Positions 5,914 through 9,685 of a DNA stretch of 9,685 nt are shown piece after piece (the stretch's first letter is position 1; every line of letters begins with the position of its first letter). Origin of the DNA: CBDUBU01 sp965365465 (GTDB lineage: Bacteria; Bacteroidota; Rhodothermia; Rhodothermales; DASSAV01); assembly GCA_965365465.1 (NCBI GenBank), contig CBDUBU010000145.1:1-9685 (forward strand). The letters are read 5' to 3'. A program made the position numbers and the translations under genes. The notes under the pieces were generated by a model. It made no database searches. It was not told the origin of the DNA and worked only from the letters and a program-made list of their open reading frames with translations.

Positions 5914-7257
5914 TCATGCAAACTCATACTTGCCGGGGATCGGCACCTCCGGGAAGGGCAGGTCGCCGAAGGCGTACACGTCAGGCCCCCACCGTTTCTC
6001 GGATTTGATCGCCTCGTCCCACGTGATGGGGCGGCCTGCATAGGCGGATTCGCGGCCCATGATGCCGGTCATCGTGCTTTCGGCAATGGCGTGGGCGTCA
6101 TTGATGGGCCGGCCTTCGCGGATGCTGGTGATGAGGTTGATGTGTTCCTGCTCATACGGGTTCGGACTCTTGACCTCCATCTTCCAGAGGCTCCCGTCGG
6201 CCTGCTTGATATAGGTGTGGCAATCACTGATGCCCTTGCTGCCCTCGACGACTTCCTCGACCTGACCGGGCGTGCCGTCCATCTGGCGGCACTGGCTGTA
6301 CATATGCGCGCCGTTCTCGTACTCGTACTCGACGGCGAAATGGTCGTAGATATGCCCGTACAGGTCGCCGAAGCGGGCCTGCCGCCCGCCCAGCGCAGAA
6401 GCTTTGACGGGATGCCGGTTCATGACCCAGTTGATTACGTCCAGGTTGTGGACGTGCTGCTCTACGATATGGTCGCCGGAGAGCCAGGTGAAATAATTCC
6501 AGTTGCGGACCTGCCACTCCATGTCGCTCCATCCGGGCTGGCGCTCGATGGCCCAGATCACGCCGCCGTTCCAGTAGGCGCGGCCCGTGTGGATGTCGCC
6601 GATGGCGCCGTCGTGGAGGCGCTTGATCGTTTCCACGTAGCCCAGTTCGTGCCGCCGCTGCGTGCCTGCCGCAATGCCCAGGTTCTTCTGGTCGGCTAGC
6701 CTGGCGGCTTCCATCACCATCCGGACGCCGGGCGCGTCGACGGCTACGGGTTTTTCCATGAACACGTGTTTCCCGGCCTCGATGGCGGCTTTCAGGTGCA
6801 TCGGGCGGAAGTGGGGCGGCGTCGCCAGGATGACGTAGTTGATGTCATCGACGGCCAGAAGCTGCTTGTAGGCATCCCAACCGGTAAAGGCCATGCCGTC
6901 GCTGATCCGGATGTCGAGCTTTTCGAGCTGCTCGCGGCAGCGGACGAGCCGGTCGGGAAACAGGTCGGCCAGCCCCACCACCTCTATGTTTTTTCTGACG
7001 TTTCCGGCGTCTTCCGCCACGTCCTCCGTGTGGTAGCCGCGATCCGGGTATATCACTTTGGTAGCGGCGCCCAGCGCGTTCAGGATGGCGCCGGTGCCCC
7101 GGCCGCCGCAGCCGATCACGCCGATGCGCACCGGGTCATCCGGCGCTGCCTTTGCCGTGATGACGAACGGCGCTCCTTGCAGCGTGGCGGCGCCTGCGAG
7201 CGCGAGCGAGGAGGTCTTCAGAAATCGACGCCGGTTCAGATCAGTCTGGTTGTTCAT
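5914..7257 (-). CDS. Tat-signal Gfo/Idh/MocA-family oxidoreductase
   Basis: This 447-residue protein starts with a twin-arginine signal peptide: NRRRFLKTSSLALAG followed by a hydrophobic stretch and a likely cleavage site near ITAKA-AP (residues 33-39). It is therefore predicted to be exported folded, with its cofactor. The Rossmann fold follows, with VRIGVIGCGGRGTGA (43-57) as the dinucleotide loop, ATPPHF (145-150), and the family EKP motif in HVFMEKPVAVD (164-174). GTQRRH (198-203) and HIVEQHVHNLDVINW (263-277) match the catalytic region of this family, in which a conserved Asp/His pair acts on a sugar-type substrate. Family members oxidise or epimerise sugars and cyclitols with bound NAD(P). 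The Tat-bearing subgroup is common in Bacteroidota and Planctomycetota and resembles GH109 enzymes, so NAD-dependent glycosidase activity is a possibility. The ATG at 7257 has no Shine-Dalgarno. A 151-base gap separates it from the upstream Hsp70 gene, so co-transcription is uncertain. Confidence 0.9.
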   Translation of the reverse strand: MNNQTDLNRRRFLKTSSLALAGAATLQGAPFVITAKAAPDDPVRIGVIGCGGRGTGAILNALGAATKVIYPDRGYHTEDVAEDAGNVRKNIEVVGLADLFPDRLVRCREQLEKLDIRISDGMAFTGWDAYKQLLAVDDINYVILATPPHFRPMHLKAAIEAGKHVFMEKPVAVDAPGVRMVMEAARLADQKNLGIAAGTQRRHELGYVETIKRLHDGAIGDIHTGRAYWNGGVIWAIERQPGWSDMEWQVRNWNYFTWLSGDHIVEQHVHNLDVINWVMNRHPVKASALGGRQARFGDLYGHIYDHFAVEYEYENGAHMYSQCRQMDGTPGQVEEVVEGSKGISDCHTYIKQADGSLWKMEVKSPNPYEQEHINLITSIREGRPINDAHAIAESTMTGIMGRESAYAGRPITWDEAIKSEKRWGPDVYAFGDLPFPEVPIPGKYEFA

Positions 7258-7355
7258 GGCGAAAAAGTCGGGTTATGGACAGGTCAAACGAATTTGTGGA
7301 AGGGGTTACGGGAAATATCACATACGAGCAGCTAAGAAACAATACAAGGCTTGGC

Positions 7356-7379
7356 CCGGAGCAGACAAAATGCCCCCGG
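7356..7379. repeat. Imperfect hairpin after the Hsp70 gene
   Basis: CCGG (7356-7359) pairs with CCGG (7376-7379) and GCA (7361-7363) with TGC (7371-7373) around a seven-base loop, with a mismatch and bulge between. It sits about 30 bases past the Hsp70 stop on the minus strand and lacks a T-run, so it is at best a weak terminator. Confidence 0.2.
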
Positions 7380-7408
7380 ACTGTATGGAGATTTGGCGCA
7401 CCCGGCTG

Positions 7409-9685
7409 CTAGGCCAGTTCGGCAGACAGCACGAGGCCGGCGGGAAGCGCCTCGCCGAAAACCCAGTCCTGTTCCTCCCGGCGGCGGCTGCTTCCGGCGT
7501 TTTGCAGGATCTCCGTGTACCGGTCGCCGCCCGGCATATCCCGGAGCCACCGAACCACCTGCGCCCGTGTCTCCTCCGGAACGTCTCGCGCCCGGTCTCC
7601 GGTGAACTGCGCCAGATGAACGAGCGCGTGGGCGACCCCATCCTTCCGTTCCGGATGCCGCGACAGCAAGGCTGACACCCAGGCGGCGGCTTCGGAGGCA
7701 GGGATCAGACGATCCAGGGGGCCGTACATCGCGGTGCGCCCGCCCAGGCGGCTCAGCGCCCAGTATTCCTGGGTCTGCGGCGCGGCGCCTTTCATCCGCT
7801 GGAGCAAGAGGCGTCCTAGTTCTTGCCGGGCAGAGGCCGGGAGCCGCTCGAAGTTAGCCAGCGCCATCCATAGCTCCAGTTCCTCTTTGGCGCCGAGCTT
7901 TTCGGGGAAAAGCCGGCCCGGCTTCCACCGGCGTGCGCCTTCGGGCTGCAGGAAGGCTTTGACCTCGTGATAAATGTTCTGCTGCTGACCGGCAGAGAGG
8001 CCGCCTGCCACGCGCCGCCAGAAGATCCACCATTCCGAGCGGCAGCGCACCTGCCGGTGAAACTGGATGCCCTCGAAATAGAGTTTCCATGCTTGCTTCA
8101 TGCGCCATTCGTCAACAGGGTCGCCGAAGCCCGGACGCAGGCAGTATCCGGCGAGGTTGTACCATCGCTCCTCATGCTGCGCGGTAAGCTTGCGTCCTTC
8201 GGCCATTTCCAGAAAGGCATCCGCCAGGCTCCGGATGAGGGAAACCGGCCATTGCTCGCGCGGCAGCGCGACCTCCTCTTCCAGCGCGCGCCGCAAACGC
8301 GCCGGGGGATGCTGGTCCAGATGGGCGCCGCTAAAGGTTTTCCGCACCAGCGCCTGCGCCGCCTCGACCTGCCGCTGGTCCAGCGTTTCTTCCAGGCGGG
8401 CTTCCGTTCCGGTTTCTGCGCTCTGGCGCACGTCGAACTGAAGCTGCCAGCGGTGCTCCGTCTGGACGGACTGGCACCAGAGTTCCAGGACGCCGATTTC
8501 GGTGAGGCGCACCGCGATTTGCACCGGGAGCTTCTGAGCCGCGCCCTTTTTCCCGTACCGCAGCACCGTGCGTATGGGAGGCAGCACGCTCACCTCGTCC
8601 GGCAGCAGCGTTGTCACCTCGCCCAGACGGTCTCCGAGCCGGGTGCTGGATGAAAAGACCTGAAAAGCAACCGGCTGGTTCGTCAGGGCGGTGACGTTCA
8701 GGTCTTCCAGCCGGGTTTCAAACCCTTCCTCCATGCCGCGCGGGACGAGGCATACCGCCGTGTGCGCCGCGCCCTCCCTACCGGGCTGCCGGGTTTCCAC
8801 GCTGATGTAGTAAGCGCGGGGGCTGCCGCTGCCGACGCGGGTTCCTTCTCCCAGCCGGACGAGGCCGTAATAGGCCGCCCCGGTGGCTACCGCAAGCTCC
8901 GGGTTGGGGTTTTCCAGTTCAGCGGGTTGCCAGTCCGCTCCGGCTTCGCGGCGGAACCAGGACCCGATGACCGCCCGCAGCCGATCCCGCACGGAAGCCG
9001 GAGCCAGGGCGCCGCCGTTGAAAAGGACGAAATCCGGGAAGGGCGCCGCGCGGCCCGTTTCGTCATGCAGAAAAACCCTGAACCGTTTCCAGAATGCCGC
9101 CAGATGGCGCGTGACGGCGGGATCATGCACGTAAGGCAGCCCCAGTTCCGTAAGGCCCGCACGCGGAGCGCCCAGAGGGGGTTCGTCCAGATCCACGTCG
9201 GGGAAAAACCCGTCCAGCAGCAAGCGATGCGCGTCCTCACGTGTGAGCGTGCCTTTCAGCGTCCCGGCAATGAGCTTTCCCGACGACCCCAGGACGGCAA
9301 CATCCACCTTCTCTACGTCCGGGGCGCCCAGCAGCAACTCTTTGGCCCGACGGCACTGGTGCGTCAGTTGATGCCACCGCTGCGCGTCCAGTTTGCCGGG
9401 CCGTCCGGTCATCTCCGTCTCGACATAGCGACCGAGGGTAAAGTCCATGTTGTCGCCGCCGAGCATCAGGTGCTCGCCCACGGCCAGCCGGTTGAACCGG
9501 AGTCCTTTCTCGCCGGAACGGACGCCGAGCAGCGAAAAGTCGGTCGTGCCGCCGCCCACGTCGCAGACCAGGATGATCTGGCCGTCCTGCATCCGGCGCT
9601 GCCAGTCTTTCTCGTGGTCGGAGAGCCAGGCATAAAAGGCGGCCAGCGGCTCTTCGAGCAGAATGGCGCGGGCGATGCCTGCCGC
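7409..9685 (-). CDS. Large Hsp70-family protein with DUF3731-type C-terminus (N-terminus cut by the right edge)
   Basis: The frame is open from base 9685 to a TAG at 7409-7411, giving 758 residues. The internal ATG at 9592 is not the start, because the codons before it (AAGIARAILLEEPLAAFYAWL) are clearly Hsp70 sequence. Visible ATPase motifs are CDVGGGTTDFSLLG (about 41-54, phosphate-2 loop), GEHLMLGGDNMDFTLG and FVLFNGGALAPASVRDRL (adenosine-binding region). The phosphate-1 loop and roughly the first 150-200 residues lie outside the window. A beta-rich segment with LGEVTTLLPDEVSVLPP and VRLTEIGVLELWC follows, then a long helical C-terminal part (QRQVEAAQALVRKTF onwards; GRRPLCRSA-like text in the other frames is only shadow). 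This matches the large Hsp70 relatives of about 900 residues with DUF3731, whose clients are unknown and which often neighbour a second Hsp70 gene and DUF2760. Those neighbours would lie to the right, outside the window. Cytoplasmic; ATP-dependent chaperone role by family. Confidence 0.88.
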   Translation of the reverse strand, partial: AAGIARAILLEEPLAAFYAWLSDHEKDWQRRMQDGQIILVCDVGGGTTDFSLLGVRSGEKGLRFNRLAVGEHLMLGGDNMDFTLGRYVETEMTGRPGKLDAQRWHQLTHQCRRAKELLLGAPDVEKVDVAVLGSSGKLIAGTLKGTLTREDAHRLLLDGFFPDVDLDEPPLGAPRAGLTELGLPYVHDPAVTRHLAAFWKRFRVFLHDETGRAAPFPDFVLFNGGALAPASVRDRLRAVIGSWFRREAGADWQPAELENPNPELAVATGAAYYGLVRLGEGTRVGSGSPRAYYISVETRQPGREGAAHTAVCLVPRGMEEGFETRLEDLNVTALTNQPVAFQVFSSSTRLGDRLGEVTTLLPDEVSVLPPIRTVLRYGKKGAAQKLPVQIAVRLTEIGVLELWCQSVQTEHRWQLQFDVRQSAETGTEARLEETLDQRQVEAAQALVRKTFSGAHLDQHPPARLRRALEEEVALPREQWPVSLIRSLADAFLEMAEGRKLTAQHEERWYNLAGYCLRPGFGDPVDEWRMKQAWKLYFEGIQFHRQVRCRSEWWIFWRRVAGGLSAGQQQNIYHEVKAFLQPEGARRWKPGRLFPEKLGAKEELELWMALANFERLPASARQELGRLLLQRMKGAAPQTQEYWALSRLGGRTAMYGPLDRLIPASEAAAWVSALLSRHPERKDGVAHALVHLAQFTGDRARDVPEETRAQVVRWLRDMPGGDRYTEILQNAGSSRRREEQDWVFGEALPAGLVLSAELA

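Noticed and set aside
5683..6699. A 338-codon plus-strand frame running through the intergenic repeats into the oxidoreductase
   Set aside because: Most of it is antisense to the well-supported oxidoreductase. It has no ribosome site and no family resemblance.

Overview
The window is high-GC bacterial chromosome. It holds six protein genes, two of them cut by the window edges, with no RNA gene, insertion sequence or CRISPR array that I can see. Several starts lack a good Shine-Dalgarno (the beta-glucosidase and the oxidoreductase). A TAnnTTTG-type promoter candidate is present, and the gene set (beta-glucosidase with a cation:sugar symporter, a Tat-exported Gfo/Idh/MocA oxidoreductase, an SbtA/SbtB-like pair) resembles free-living Bacteroidota/Rhodothermota-like heterotrophs. 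That placement is an inference and is not proven by the sequence.

Layout. Positions 1-837 (minus) carry the N-terminal 279 residues of a multi-PAS sensory protein that runs off the left edge. An A+T-richer divergent intergenic region (838-1207) separates it from a plus-strand pair: a GH1 beta-glucosidase (1208-2587) and a GPH-family sugar:cation symporter (2649-4037). Together they look like uptake and hydrolysis of an unphosphorylated beta-glucoside. A structured spacer (4038-4247) with mutually exclusive stems and a good intrinsic terminator separates these from a second plus-strand pair: an SbtA-family sodium-dependent bicarbonate transporter (4248-5213) and a 100-residue PII-like SbtB-type regulator (5249-5551).

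The plus-strand block ends in a 362-base convergent intergenic region (5552-5913) filled with inverted repeats, possibly a dispersed REP-like element. Facing it on the minus strand are a Tat-signal Gfo/Idh/MocA oxidoreductase (5914-7257) and, upstream of that, the C-terminal 758 residues of a large Hsp70-family protein of the DUF3731 type (7409-9685, N-terminus outside the window).

Functionally this reads as ordinary core and accessory metabolism: carbohydrate uptake and cleavage, inorganic carbon uptake with its regulator, a periplasmic oxidoreductase and an unusual chaperone. I do not see a clear undescribed multi-gene system. The points most worth a second look are the compact SbtA/SbtB-like pair with its structured leader, the convergent inverted-repeat region, and the altered cation and sugar site residues of the symporter.
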